DNA from: Candidatus Uabimicrobium amorphum
GTDB lineage: Bacteria; Planctomycetota; Uabimicrobiia; Uabimicrobiales; Uabimicrobiaceae
DNA: 64,000 nt
NCBI RefSeq assembly: GCF_009002475.1
Contig: NZ_AP019860.1
Location: 3,534,001-3,598,000, forward strand
Reading direction: 5' to 3'
Made by a program: the position numbers and the translations under genes. Positions 16,596 through 26,165 of this stretch are shown here, in pieces. Position 1 is the stretch's first letter; each line of letters starts with the position of its first letter. The notes under the pieces were generated by a model. The model saw only the letters and a list, made by a program, of their open reading frames with translations, did not search any database and was not told the origin of the DNA.

Positions 16596-19500
16596 ATGCA
16601 GCCTTTAATTATAAATAACAGATACGAAGTTAAAGAAACTTTATACAAATCTGAAAATTCATTGCTCTACTTAACCTATGACAATCTAAAATCTGCCAAT
16701 ATGTATTTAAGATTGTTACTTTTTCCCAATATCCCTGCAAACCTTTGGAAGCAAATACTTGTTTTTTACCGCAACTACTACGCATGGTTACAAAAACTCA
16801 CATGTCCAGGAGTGGAAATTGCAAGTGACTTCGGACATACACTAATGAAAAACTCGTCTTCAAGTTATGAGGACACTCATTGTTGCTACTTTGCAACCCC
16901 CATAAGAGGCAACCAACGCCTCCTGGCCAATGACAACTCCGAAATGGAAAAACTAGTTGTCTACATCGGAAAAGTTCTTGCGATCCTTCCTGTTCTTCAT
17001 GGAAAAAGAGTATTTCATTATAATATTTCGCCCTACAACATATTGATAGACGAAAATGATGACGTTTCACTTTTAGATGTAGGCCTGATTCCTTTTGGGC
17101 ACAGTTTCTTAAATGATTCATGTTATGTCGCCCCCGAATTAAAATACGGATTTGAGCATGATTCATCTTGTGATGTTTACTCGGTAGGAATGACATTGTA
17201 CAAAATAATGAGTAGTACTTTGCGTAATCAAAACTTACCACAAGAAAAATTTCTCGCAGAGATGGATAACTTCTTGGCAAAGATTATCCGTGAAAGTACA
17301 GAAATTTTACCACAAAATAGAATTACTCTTGGCGAACTCATCAATTACATCGAAGAATTTTCGGGACATCCATTACCAACGTCCCAAAACTTAAGCTACC
17401 TGAAAACGTGCTTTATCGGCGAACAAGCCATTTATGAAAATATCAACTCCATTTTGTCGCGCGTGTGTAAGCAATCAAAAAAACCTCACCAAACTTTGGC
17501 GTTTTTGGTAGAAGGAGAGCATGGACAAGGAAAAAGTCAGTTTCTTTCACAGGTGGCTAGCCTAGCAGCATCTTTTCGCATACAATGCAATTACGTTCCT
17601 CTAAAAAGGGAACGAGCAAACAACGCCATCACTATCTTCAATCACATTTTGCGCCCCATTGCCAAAGACAACTTTTTATTTCCAGAGTTTGACAAGCAAA
17701 ACATACCACTACATGTAAATACCACCCAGCAAGAGTTGAACTTACAAACCAAGGAAAGAATAGCACAAACCATCATTGACTATTCGCGCAAAACCCCTTT
17801 AGTTCTTTTAATTGACGACTTTCATCTTGCAGATTCAGCAACAGTAGATATTATTAAATACCTATGGAACAAAACAAAAAATGAGCTGGAAAACCGCCAA
17901 AATTTTCCACGTTTGTTTATGGTCATTACTTACCAACAACCGCAAAAAAACCATCCACTACAAAACTTTTTCGAAGAGCAAATATACGACGATGACTTAA
18001 AGCAATATTTAGTTCACTTAGGGCTAAGTCCTTTTTCACTGGAAGAAACAGGGCAGTGTATCTCTGCCATTTTACGCATGGATTATATCCCACAACAATT
18101 TGCAGCACGACTTTACAAAGTTTGCCAGGGCAACAAACTCTATATATACGAAACTTTCCGCAGCATGCTCAAAAAAGGAACTTTGTATATGGAAGAGGGA
18201 GAGTGGTGTATTGACATTGAAAATATCCATCTGCCACAAACATTGGAAAATGCCATATTACAACACACCGAAACCCTTCCACCGCTCTGTGAGAAAATAC
18301 TCAATATTATTTCAGTGGCCAAACACCCCATACCTCTCGAAACGCTATTTCAAGTTTCAGAAGCCAGCGGTGAGGAAGTTATTTCGGCACTATATTATCT
18401 ATCCTTTTACTCGATTATTCGCGTCTCTGCAAATTTCTCCATAGACCTCTACAGCACTTCTACGGCGCAGTACCTACAAAATCATGTACAAGAAAAAAAC
18501 GACATCGAATTGAAGTTAGCGAAATCCATAGAAACAATGCAAGATCCAGAATTTTACTTTTTACTCGCAAACCTTCCTCGCGAAAACTTCAGTGAAAATA
18601 AATGGATTGAGTACATACAACAATGTTGCTACTACGTTGTATCACTTGGTCTTACCAAGTATCACCAACAAAAACTCAATGAATATGTCACTATTTTACG
18701 TCATTTTGAGACGGAGCGTGTGTGGGTCGCAGAAGTGCTATACCATCTTCGCAATATAAAAGACGCACGGCAAATCTATTATGAAATTGCCGATGACACT
18801 CCTTCAGCTTTTGTTTTCTTGCGTTTAGCAGAATTACTGTGCGAAGAGAATGAACTTGAGTCTGCACAAGAATTTCATCAAAAATCAAAAAAATACCTGA
18901 TGGAAAAAAGCTTAGATGAACCGCTGTATCATTTTGTGCAAGCGCGTATATTTTTGGCGAAAAAAGATGCCAAAAGAGCCATTGATAATATTCAAAAATC
19001 GTTATATGCCATCGTTGACAACTTTGCACACATGGCGAACAAACAAGTCATTGTCGAATTTTATGGAAAAATCCTCGGCTTTCGCGAACTATGGGAACAA
19101 ACTCCCTACATTGACAACTTCATTTCGCGCGGTAAAGAAATATCGCAAAACCTAAATCACACATCCAGCTTGGCTTTTCTTTCAAGACTCCTCGGAGAGC
19201 GAAAAAAAATCGAAAGCAAATACGCACAAGCTTTAGAAAGTTATCAACACAGCCTAGGTTTATGGGAACAAGTAAAAAACCCCTACCAGGAAGCACAATG
19301 CCTACTTGGTCTTAGTGAACTCAACGTCGCCATCGGCGATTACGACAAAGCAGACTTTCTACTCGACCGTGCATTTAGCATCGCCACAGATAATCATTTA
19401 GATATTCTCATTGCGAAATATTATGCAATCAAAAGTAGCATTCTCTTCGCAGCCAAGCATCATGAAGAAGCGGAAATATACATTGATAAAGCGATTAAAA

Positions 19501-21632
19501 TATTCCAAGAGGTCAATGACGAAGCCTGTGTATGCTTTGCCAAATGTCAACTCATTGAAAATCTTGTTGAGCACAATGACATCCAAGAAGCGGAAGGATA
19601 CCTTCCTGAGGCCGAAAAAATTGCAGAAAAATTAAAATGGCCGCGCTTACAAGTTTCTGTTGATTTAGCCAAAATCAAAGTTTACCGCGAACAAAATCCA
19701 GAAACGGTCATTCTACTACTTGATAGAACATTAAAAACTTGTGAGAGCTTAAAGTTCAACGAATACCAATGGAAAACATTCTATGAATATGGAAACACTC
19801 TTCGCGCCCAAGGAGATATTCAGGGAGCTGTACAAAAATACCAAGCGGCCAAGAAAACAGTCGATTTTTGTTTGAGTGGTTTACCACAAGAAAAAATTGA
19901 AAGTTTTTACAGCACATCCACCGCAAAATCGTTAGAAAAAATGCTATCGATACTCACGACAGAACTCCCGATAGAAGTAGACGAGTTGCAATACTCAGAT
20001 GTTATTTCTTCTTACGAAGAGTCCATGGGCAACGATCACTTAAACGCACTACGCGTAGAAAATTCTAACTTAAAAAAATTGTTAGATATCAATAAAAAAC
20101 TACTACGCGAACGCGATTTAAAACAACTCCTTGACTTTATCATGGACACCGCCATTGAGCTCACAAAAGCAGAACGAGGGTTTATCATTCTTTGTGATAC
20201 AGAAAAAGCATTTGAAGTCGCGAGAAATTTCGAAAAAGAGTACATTAAAAATCCACAATTTGAAGTTAGTCACTCGATCACCGAACAGGTGATAAAAACA
20301 GGCTTACCCATCTTATCGGAAAATGCGATGGAAGACGAACGTTTTAACGGCTATCGCAGCGTTGCAGAACTAAACTTATATTCGATACTTGCCGTTCCTC
20401 TTGCAAGCCATGAAAAAATCTTAGGTGCTGTGTACATCGACAACCGTTTTGAAACATCCGTTTTCTCCGAAAAAGAAAAAAATCTCCTAAGTGCTTTTGC
20501 GATCCAAGCAGCCCTGGCAATTGAAAACGCTAGACTTATACAGGAAAACGTAGAAAAGCAGAAAAAAATAGAGGCATTCAACAAACAACTTGGAAAGGCC
20601 AACACCAATCTCTCCAAGAAAGTTAGGCGCCAAGAAGAAGAACTTAGCGACGTAAAACTCATACTACATCGCAATAAACAAGAACTGGCTTCAAGATACA
20701 GTTATCGCAATATCATCGGTAAAAGTCAGAAAATTCAAGATTTGTTTAACATTATCGACAAAGTTAGTAGTAAAAATATTCCGGTTTTGATTCAAGGAGA
20801 GAGTGGTACCGGTAAAGAACTGGTTGCTCGTGCAATTCACTACAACAGTCCACGTAACAAAGAAAACTTCATGTCGGAAAACTGTGCCGCGATTTCAGAT
20901 TCACTACTAGAAAATGAGTTGTTCGGTCACGAAAAAGGCGCGTATACGAATGCGTATTCTGACAAAAAAGGGCTATTTGAACTAGCAGATAAAGGAAGCT
21001 TATTTCTCGATGAAGTGGGTGACATGAGTGCCAACATGCAAGTCAAATTACTGCGTGTTTTAGAAAACAACCGTGTAAGGCGCATAGGTGGTAAAGACGA
21101 AATTCAAGTCGATGTGCGCATTATTTCTGCATCGAATAAAATCTTACAAGAATTGGTCGACAAACAAGAATTCCGTGGAGATCTGTTCTTTCGTTTAAAA
21201 GTTGTGCAAATCGACCTGCCACCATTACGCGATCGCAAAGAAGATATTCCCCTACTGGCAGAGCATTTCCTAAAAATGTTTGCTGAGGAAAATCAAAGTG
21301 CTGTACGCAGCGTCAACAATTCAGGAATGGACGTTCTTTTGGATTATCACTGGCCTGGGAACATACGCGAACTAAAAAACGTTTTGTACAATGCTTTGAG
21401 TATTCACGATGACAAAAAACTCGCGGCGCAACATTTTGAAAGTTTAACAGAAAATCGTTCACAAAAATTAGAAGGTTTATTCAGTCAAGAACTATCAATA
21501 GATGAGTATGCCAAACAATTTGTCATAAAAAATCAAAGTAAATACAATGACAGCCAGTTGGCTAAAATTTTGGGATTTAGTAGAAAAACTTTATGGGAAA
21601 AACGCAAAAAGTGGGGTATAGTTAGAGGATAA
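16596..21632 (+). CDS. Pseudokinase - ATPase - TPR - GAF - sigma-54 activator fusion
   Basis: A 1678-residue regulator. Residues 1-265 have a protein-kinase fold outline that has lost catalysis: the HRD motif reads HYNISPYN (Asp replaced by Asn), DFG reads DVG, the ATP Lys is not found and the glycine loop is absent. Residues about 270-600 are a STAND-like ATPase with Walker A GEHGQGKS (near 305) and Walker B VLLIDDFH. About 700-1130 are TPR units. About 1165-1310 are a GAF domain and then a coiled coil. About 1367-1600 are a sigma-54 AAA+ domain: GESGTGKE, LFLDEVGDM, and WPGNIRELKNV. The sigma-54 contact loop reads GAYTNA rather than GAFTGA. The last 40 residues are a Fis-type helix-turn-helix. 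It lies 48 bases upstream of metG. Confidence 0.9.
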   Translation: MQPLIINNRYEVKETLYKSENSLLYLTYDNLKSANMYLRLLLFPNIPANLWKQILVFYRNYYAWLQKLTCPGVEIASDFGHTLMKNSSSSYEDTHCCYFATPIRGNQRLLANDNSEMEKLVVYIGKVLAILPVLHGKRVFHYNISPYNILIDENDDVSLLDVGLIPFGHSFLNDSCYVAPELKYGFEHDSSCDVYSVGMTLYKIMSSTLRNQNLPQEKFLAEMDNFLAKIIRESTEILPQNRITLGELINYIEEFSGHPLPTSQNLSYLKTCFIGEQAIYENINSILSRVCKQSKKPHQTLAFLVEGEHGQGKSQFLSQVASLAASFRIQCNYVPLKRERANNAITIFNHILRPIAKDNFLFPEFDKQNIPLHVNTTQQELNLQTKERIAQTIIDYSRKTPLVLLIDDFHLADSATVDIIKYLWNKTKNELENRQNFPRLFMVITYQQPQKNHPLQNFFEEQIYDDDLKQYLVHLGLSPFSLEETGQCISAILRMDYIPQQFAARLYKVCQGNKLYIYETFRSMLKKGTLYMEEGEWCIDIENIHLPQTLENAILQHTETLPPLCEKILNIISVAKHPIPLETLFQVSEASGEEVISALYYLSFYSIIRVSANFSIDLYSTSTAQYLQNHVQEKNDIELKLAKSIETMQDPEFYFLLANLPRENFSENKWIEYIQQCCYYVVSLGLTKYHQQKLNEYVTILRHFETERVWVAEVLYHLRNIKDARQIYYEIADDTPSAFVFLRLAELLCEENELESAQEFHQKSKKYLMEKSLDEPLYHFVQARIFLAKKDAKRAIDNIQKSLYAIVDNFAHMANKQVIVEFYGKILGFRELWEQTPYIDNFISRGKEISQNLNHTSSLAFLSRLLGERKKIESKYAQALESYQHSLGLWEQVKNPYQEAQCLLGLSELNVAIGDYDKADFLLDRAFSIATDNHLDILIAKYYAIKSSILFAAKHHEEAEIYIDKAIKIFQEVNDEACVCFAKCQLIENLVEHNDIQEAEGYLPEAEKIAEKLKWPRLQVSVDLAKIKVYREQNPETVILLLDRTLKTCESLKFNEYQWKTFYEYGNTLRAQGDIQGAVQKYQAAKKTVDFCLSGLPQEKIESFYSTSTAKSLEKMLSILTTELPIEVDELQYSDVISSYEESMGNDHLNALRVENSNLKKLLDINKKLLRERDLKQLLDFIMDTAIELTKAERGFIILCDTEKAFEVARNFEKEYIKNPQFEVSHSITEQVIKTGLPILSENAMEDERFNGYRSVAELNLYSILAVPLASHEKILGAVYIDNRFETSVFSEKEKNLLSAFAIQAALAIENARLIQENVEKQKKIEAFNKQLGKANTNLSKKVRRQEEELSDVKLILHRNKQELASRYSYRNIIGKSQKIQDLFNIIDKVSSKNIPVLIQGESGTGKELVARAIHYNSPRNKENFMSENCAAISDSLLENELFGHEKGAYTNAYSDKKGLFELADKGSLFLDEVGDMSANMQVKLLRVLENNRVRRIGGKDEIQVDVRIISASNKILQELVDKQEFRGDLFFRLKVVQIDLPPLRDRKEDIPLLAEHFLKMFAEENQSAVRSVNNSGMDVLLDYHWPGNIRELKNVLYNALSIHDDKKLAAQHFESLTENRSQKLEGLFSQELSIDEYAKQFVIKNQSKYNDSQLAKILGFSRKTLWEKRKKWGIVRG

Positions 21633-21680
21633 TTATACAAAATATTTTGCGTTTACAAATTTGAGACAAGAAAGTTTACT

Positions 21681-23750
21681 ATGAGCTGTAAATACACAAT
21701 TACATCGGGACTGCCATATGCAAACGGTCCTTTGCATATCGGGCATATTGCAGGAGCCTATTTACCTGCCGATATATACACTCGCGTTCGTAAACTAAGC
21801 GGTGACGACGCTATTTACATTTGCGGAACAGACGAATATGGAGTTCCCATTACTATTACCGCAGAAAAAGAAGATGTAAGTCCAAGAGTTATCGTAAAGA
21901 GATACCACCAAGAAATCAAAGAAGGATTTAAAAACCTCAATATCCAGTTTGATAACTTTTCGGGAACCAGTAACTTACACAATAAACACCACGCGGCTTT
22001 AGCGCGAGAATTTTTTACCGAATTAAAGAAAAACGACTACATTTCTTCAAAAATTGACGACCAACTACATTGTAAAGAGTGCGATCGTTTTCTCGCAGAT
22101 CGCTATGTGGAAGGTACTTGTCCTAAATGTGGAAACGACGAAGCCCGCGGCGACGAATGTTCGGTATGCAATGCTCAATACACGGTGATGGAATTGGGTA
22201 GTCCAAAATGCAAATTATGCTCAAACGGAACTCTCAGTAAAGTCCCGACAAAACATTGGTATCTAAAACTCGACGTTTTACAAGCAAAACTAGAAGAATG
22301 GATTGACTCCAAGGACTATTGGAAAGAAAACGTCGTTAACTTTGTCAAGGGATGGTTTAAGGATGGTTTGCGCGAACGAGCCATTACTAGAGACCTACAC
22401 TGGGGAGTTCCCGTGCCTTTAAATGATGCTGCGGGTAAAGTGTTATATGTATGGTTCGACGCTCCAATTGGTTACATCTCGTCGACCATAGAATGGGCAG
22501 AAAAACAGGGTGATAAAGACAAATGGAAAGAATATTGGCAAAATCCCGACGCCAAAATAGTCCACTTTATCGGAAAAGATAACATCCCTTTCCACTCGAT
22601 TATTTGGCCCGCAATGCTAATTGGACAGAAAAAAGATTATCAATTGCCATGGCACATACCCGCAAACGAGTATCTCAATATCGGTATCGATGGAGAAGAA
22701 GGAGCGAAAGCCTCTACTTCAAAGGGAAATGTTGTGTGGGTTAACGATTATTGCAAACATTTTGCGGCCGATTATCTGCGCTATTATTTAGCCCTTAACG
22801 CTCCCGAAAAAAGTGACTTTACTTTTACTTGGAAAGACCTACAAGCACGATGCAACAACGAGCTACTAGGTGTTTTAGGCAATTTGGCAAATCGCGTTCT
22901 TAAATTTATTGGCAGCAATTTCGAAGGTGTGATTCCCACACCAGAAGACCTAGACGCACGCGACAACGAAGTGCTTGAAAAAATACAACACAGTGTTGCC
23001 AAGGTGACCAAATCTTACGACAACTTTGAAGTACGACAAGCCGTAGCGGAAGTTGTCAATTTAGGTAGAGTCGGAAATCAATACTTTGACGAAAAAGCTC
23101 CATGGAAAACAGCGAAAAGTGACCGCAAAGTTTGTGGCAATACCCTTTATGTAACGGCACAACTCGTTCACAAAATAGTATTGTTGCTCACTCCAGTCAT
23201 CCCTGAATCTTGTGATAAACTATGGAAACAACTGGGATATGAAAATGGTATCTCTTCTTGGGATGAACTGCAAAAAGACTTACCAGCAGGACAAAAAATT
23301 CACAAACCACAAGGTGTTTTTAGCAAAATAGAAGATAAGGTAATTCAGCAAATGGAAGAAAATTTACGCAACGCTTCGCAAACGGAACAAGAACAGCCTA
23401 AAGTTGAACTAGTTCCTCTCAAGGAAGACAAAATTTCTTATGATCAATTTTCGGCTCTAGACATTCGCATGGGCAAAGTTTTAGAAGCGGAAAAGGTGGC
23501 AAAAACCAAAAAGCTACTTCATTTAAAAGTAGACATTGGACATGAAGTACGACAGATAATAGCAGGTCTAGCAGAACATTATACCCCGGAAGAACTCATA
23601 GGAAAAACGGTTCCTGTACTTGTCAATTTAGAACCCGCAAAAATCAGAGGCCTAGTAAGCGAAGGCATGGTACTGTGTGCGGACATTGATGGGCAAGCGA
23701 TCACCTTGCATCCCGGCAAAAAAGTTTGCCCTGGAGCAACAGTACGCTAA
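21681..23750 (+). CDS. metG: Methionyl-tRNA synthetase with C-terminal tRNA-binding domain
   Basis: A 689-residue MetRS. The class I HIGH motif is at 19-22 (PLHIGH) and the KMSKS-equivalent is KASTSKG near residue 342. The connective peptide carries a four-Cys-pair zinc region (CKECDRF, CPKCGNDE, CSVCN, CKLC), the zinc-containing MetG type 1 form. Residues from about 580 form an EMAPII/Trbp111-type domain (DIRMGKVLEAEKVAKTKKL, then GLVSEGMVL) that helps dimerisation and tRNA binding. It follows the sigma-54 activator by 48 bases and precedes the membrane protein at 23784 by 33, so the three may be one transcript. Confidence 0.96.
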   Translation: MSCKYTITSGLPYANGPLHIGHIAGAYLPADIYTRVRKLSGDDAIYICGTDEYGVPITITAEKEDVSPRVIVKRYHQEIKEGFKNLNIQFDNFSGTSNLHNKHHAALAREFFTELKKNDYISSKIDDQLHCKECDRFLADRYVEGTCPKCGNDEARGDECSVCNAQYTVMELGSPKCKLCSNGTLSKVPTKHWYLKLDVLQAKLEEWIDSKDYWKENVVNFVKGWFKDGLRERAITRDLHWGVPVPLNDAAGKVLYVWFDAPIGYISSTIEWAEKQGDKDKWKEYWQNPDAKIVHFIGKDNIPFHSIIWPAMLIGQKKDYQLPWHIPANEYLNIGIDGEEGAKASTSKGNVVWVNDYCKHFAADYLRYYLALNAPEKSDFTFTWKDLQARCNNELLGVLGNLANRVLKFIGSNFEGVIPTPEDLDARDNEVLEKIQHSVAKVTKSYDNFEVRQAVAEVVNLGRVGNQYFDEKAPWKTAKSDRKVCGNTLYVTAQLVHKIVLLLTPVIPESCDKLWKQLGYENGISSWDELQKDLPAGQKIHKPQGVFSKIEDKVIQQMEENLRNASQTEQEQPKVELVPLKEDKISYDQFSALDIRMGKVLEAEKVAKTKKLLHLKVDIGHEVRQIIAGLAEHYTPEELIGKTVPVLVNLEPAKIRGLVSEGMVLCADIDGQAITLHPGKKVCPGATVR

Positions 23751-23783
23751 AACACCAACTATTTCATAACAGGGAGTCGCGCT

Positions 23784-24596
23784 ATGAGCGAAGAAAAAAA
23801 TGCAATGAATAACCCTTTTCTCGTGTGGGGTGTATTTATCCTCATTCCCGTGGCGACATTTGCGCTTTACGTATACGAAGTTTTTTTCAAAGAAGAAGTA
23901 CCTACTAGTAGCAATGCTGAAAAGTTATACAAAGAAGCACGTTCGCTAGAGACAAAAGGGAATTTGCTAAAAGCGTATGTTAACTATAGTACTCTTGCGG
24001 AAATTCACAAGAATTCGCCAGCAGGGCAACAAGCACAGCAACGCTTAGACGCAATGAAGAAAAATCTAGAAATGGAAATTCTCTCACTTGCCGGTAACGG
24101 TAAATGGACACAACTGCGCAAGAAAAGGGGCGAAGTAGCAAAGTTACTACCTGACAGATTATCATGGCTTGACAGCAAGCTCAAAAATAAAGACGATAAA
24201 GATGGTAAAGCCAATACAAACAATAAACCCAAAAAAGAAAAAGACCGCCTAAGTCAAGAAGTCGAAAACCTCAAAGAGAAAGTAGATTTACTCATAGCAC
24301 AACAAAACTACACACAGGCTTTAGAATTATGCAAGCAAGCGGGTTTAAAAAATAGAAACCGTAAATTTAAAAAGCAAGCCAATCGTGTGATTGCACATAT
24401 TCACTACGAATATGCCACACACAAAAAAGATCTACTGCTTGCCAAAATAGATGGTGCAGATATTCGCGAATTTAAGAACGATTTTCCAGAAGAAATACTA
24501 GAAATCACCGCACACTTTCGCAAATTTTTAAGCATGTCTGCTAACACCGACAAGAGACGCATCAAAGCACGAGAATTTCTCAAAAAATTAGATTAA
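23784..24596 (+). CDS. Single-pass membrane protein with coiled-coil/TPR-like body
   Basis: A 270-residue protein with one transmembrane helix at about 10-33 (PFLVWGVFILIPVATFALYV), then a helical, highly charged body. Residues 50-95 resemble a TPR pair (KLYKEARSLETKGNLLKAYV) and 130-170 are Lys/Glu/Asp-rich coiled-coil sequence. There is no signal cleavage site, so it is probably membrane-anchored with the body outside (inference from helix position). A GGGAG site precedes the ATG. It is last in the metG transcript and ends in a strong hairpin. No family was recognised. Confidence 0.7.
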   Translation: MSEEKNAMNNPFLVWGVFILIPVATFALYVYEVFFKEEVPTSSNAEKLYKEARSLETKGNLLKAYVNYSTLAEIHKNSPAGQQAQQRLDAMKKNLEMEILSLAGNGKWTQLRKKRGEVAKLLPDRLSWLDSKLKNKDDKDGKANTNNKPKKEKDRLSQEVENLKEKVDLLIAQQNYTQALELCKQAGLKNRNRKFKKQANRVIAHIHYEYATHKKDLLLAKIDGADIREFKNDFPEEILEITAHFRKFLSMSANTDKRRIKAREFLKKLD

Positions 24597-24597
24597 G

Positions 24598-24626
24598 TAA
24601 ACAGACGGTGTAAAACCGTCTGTTTA
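24598..24626 (+). terminator. Hairpin terminator after the metG operon
   Basis: A perfect 12-base stem (24598-24609 with 24615-24626) and 5-base GTAAA loop, starting 2 bases after the stop codon. The T tract is short, but the stem is strong and the next gene starts 130 bases on. Confidence 0.8.
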
Positions 24627-24758
24627 TAGCAACCACAGCATAACGAATTAAAAAAATCGTCATGTTTTGTCGTTACACAAATTGTTGTATGTTAAGATTG
24701 GCTTCTTCTATAAACACGAATATTACCCAAAGCAAAACCACTTCAGATAAGATTCCCT

Positions 24759-26156
24759 ATGTTATTTAATTCAAATATTTTCATCGTTTTCTTTCTCATT
24801 GTTTACACGATATACAGAACTGTATCTCATAAAAAGCAAAATATCCTCTTGCTAATCAGTAGTTATATTTTTTATGGTTTCTGGGACTATCGGTTCTTAT
24901 CACTAATCCTTATTTCCACGATCATCGATTTTTTTTGTGGCCAGCATATTGCCGATGCTGATTCTAAAAAGGCAAAGAAAAAATGGCTATTACTTAGTGT
25001 TTGTTGTAACCTGGGAATTCTAGGTTTTTTCAAGTATTTCAATTTCTTTGTAGATAGTTTACAGCAACTCCTACAAACATTTGATGTTCATCCTGCTTTC
25101 CTACGCTTAGAAATAGTATTACCTGTTGGAATCTCATTTTACACCTTTCAAACGATGAGCTATGCCATCGATATTTATCGAGGCAAACTACAACCAACGA
25201 GAAGTTTCTTAAATTTTGCAGTGTTTGTCGCATACTTTCCACAGTTAGTCGCCGGACCGATTGAACGTGCAGCACGATTAATTCCGCAAATTGAAAGTGT
25301 GCGCAAAATCAGTCGCAGTCAAATAAAAAGTGGTTTATGTCTAATAGTATGGGGGTATTTCAAAAAGGTATATGTCGCCGATAATATCGCCGTTTTGGTA
25401 AATCAAATCTTTTCGATGGAACCTTCCGCACTCAGTTTCTGGTATGTCCTTTTGGGCTGCTATGCTTTTGCTTTCCAAATATATGGAGATTTTTCTGGTT
25501 ATTCCGATATTGCACGGGGAATTAGTAAACTTCTTGGCATAGAACTGATGATAAATTTTGCTTCACCTTATTTTGTAACCAACCCAGCAGACTTTTGGAC
25601 TCATTGGCATATATCTCTCTCGTCGTGGCTACGCGATTATCTCTACATTCCGCTGGGCGGAAACCGCGTTAGCGAGATACGTACGAAGATAAATTTATTC
25701 ACGACAATGGTCTTGGGAGGTCTTTGGCATGGGGCAGCCTGGAACTTTGTATGGTGGGGAATCTACCAAGGAAGTTTACTGATGTTTTTCCGCAGCCGGC
25801 GCAAAAAATACACGAGTGTGTTATCATTCGTGGTAATGTGTTTTGTGACTTTCCAATTCACGGCCCTTGGGTGGTTAATTTTCCGAGCACAAAGTGGTCA
25901 ACAAATATTGGAAATGCTATGGGGATTGACGATTTTAGAGATACCGAGCATTGACATTATTACAAAATTTTTAGGTTTGGTATTTTTCTCGTTTTTTGTC
26001 ATTGGTGAACAATACGATAAACTGCGTAACAATAATGAAATCGCCTTTAGCAGTTATAGTATCGTCACACAATATTGTATTTATTTCTATCTTATATTTT
26101 GTATATTGTTCCTGGCAGCACCTGGCGCAGAACAATTTATCTATTTTCAATTTTAG
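24759..26156 (+). CDS. MBOAT family O-acyltransferase (AlgI-like)
   Basis: A 465-residue polytopic membrane protein with about 10-12 hydrophobic helices. The MBOAT signature is clear: FWTHWHISLSSWLRDYLYIP followed by GGNR, and MVLGGLWHGAAWNFVWWG, which includes the conserved His of the family. Proteins of this AlgI/PatA type pass acyl (usually acetyl) groups across the membrane to an SGNH partner that modifies an exported polysaccharide or peptidoglycan. The gene directly downstream encodes such a partner 9 bases later. The actual acceptor is unknown because no polysaccharide synthesis genes are in the window. Confidence 0.93.
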   Translation: MLFNSNIFIVFFLIVYTIYRTVSHKKQNILLLISSYIFYGFWDYRFLSLILISTIIDFFCGQHIADADSKKAKKKWLLLSVCCNLGILGFFKYFNFFVDSLQQLLQTFDVHPAFLRLEIVLPVGISFYTFQTMSYAIDIYRGKLQPTRSFLNFAVFVAYFPQLVAGPIERAARLIPQIESVRKISRSQIKSGLCLIVWGYFKKVYVADNIAVLVNQIFSMEPSALSFWYVLLGCYAFAFQIYGDFSGYSDIARGISKLLGIELMINFASPYFVTNPADFWTHWHISLSSWLRDYLYIPLGGNRVSEIRTKINLFTTMVLGGLWHGAAWNFVWWGIYQGSLLMFFRSRRKKYTSVLSFVVMCFVTFQFTALGWLIFRAQSGQQILEMLWGLTILEIPSIDIITKFLGLVFFSFFVIGEQYDKLRNNNEIAFSSYSIVTQYCIYFYLIFCILFLAAPGAEQFIYFQF

Positions 26157-26165
26157 AAAATCGTC

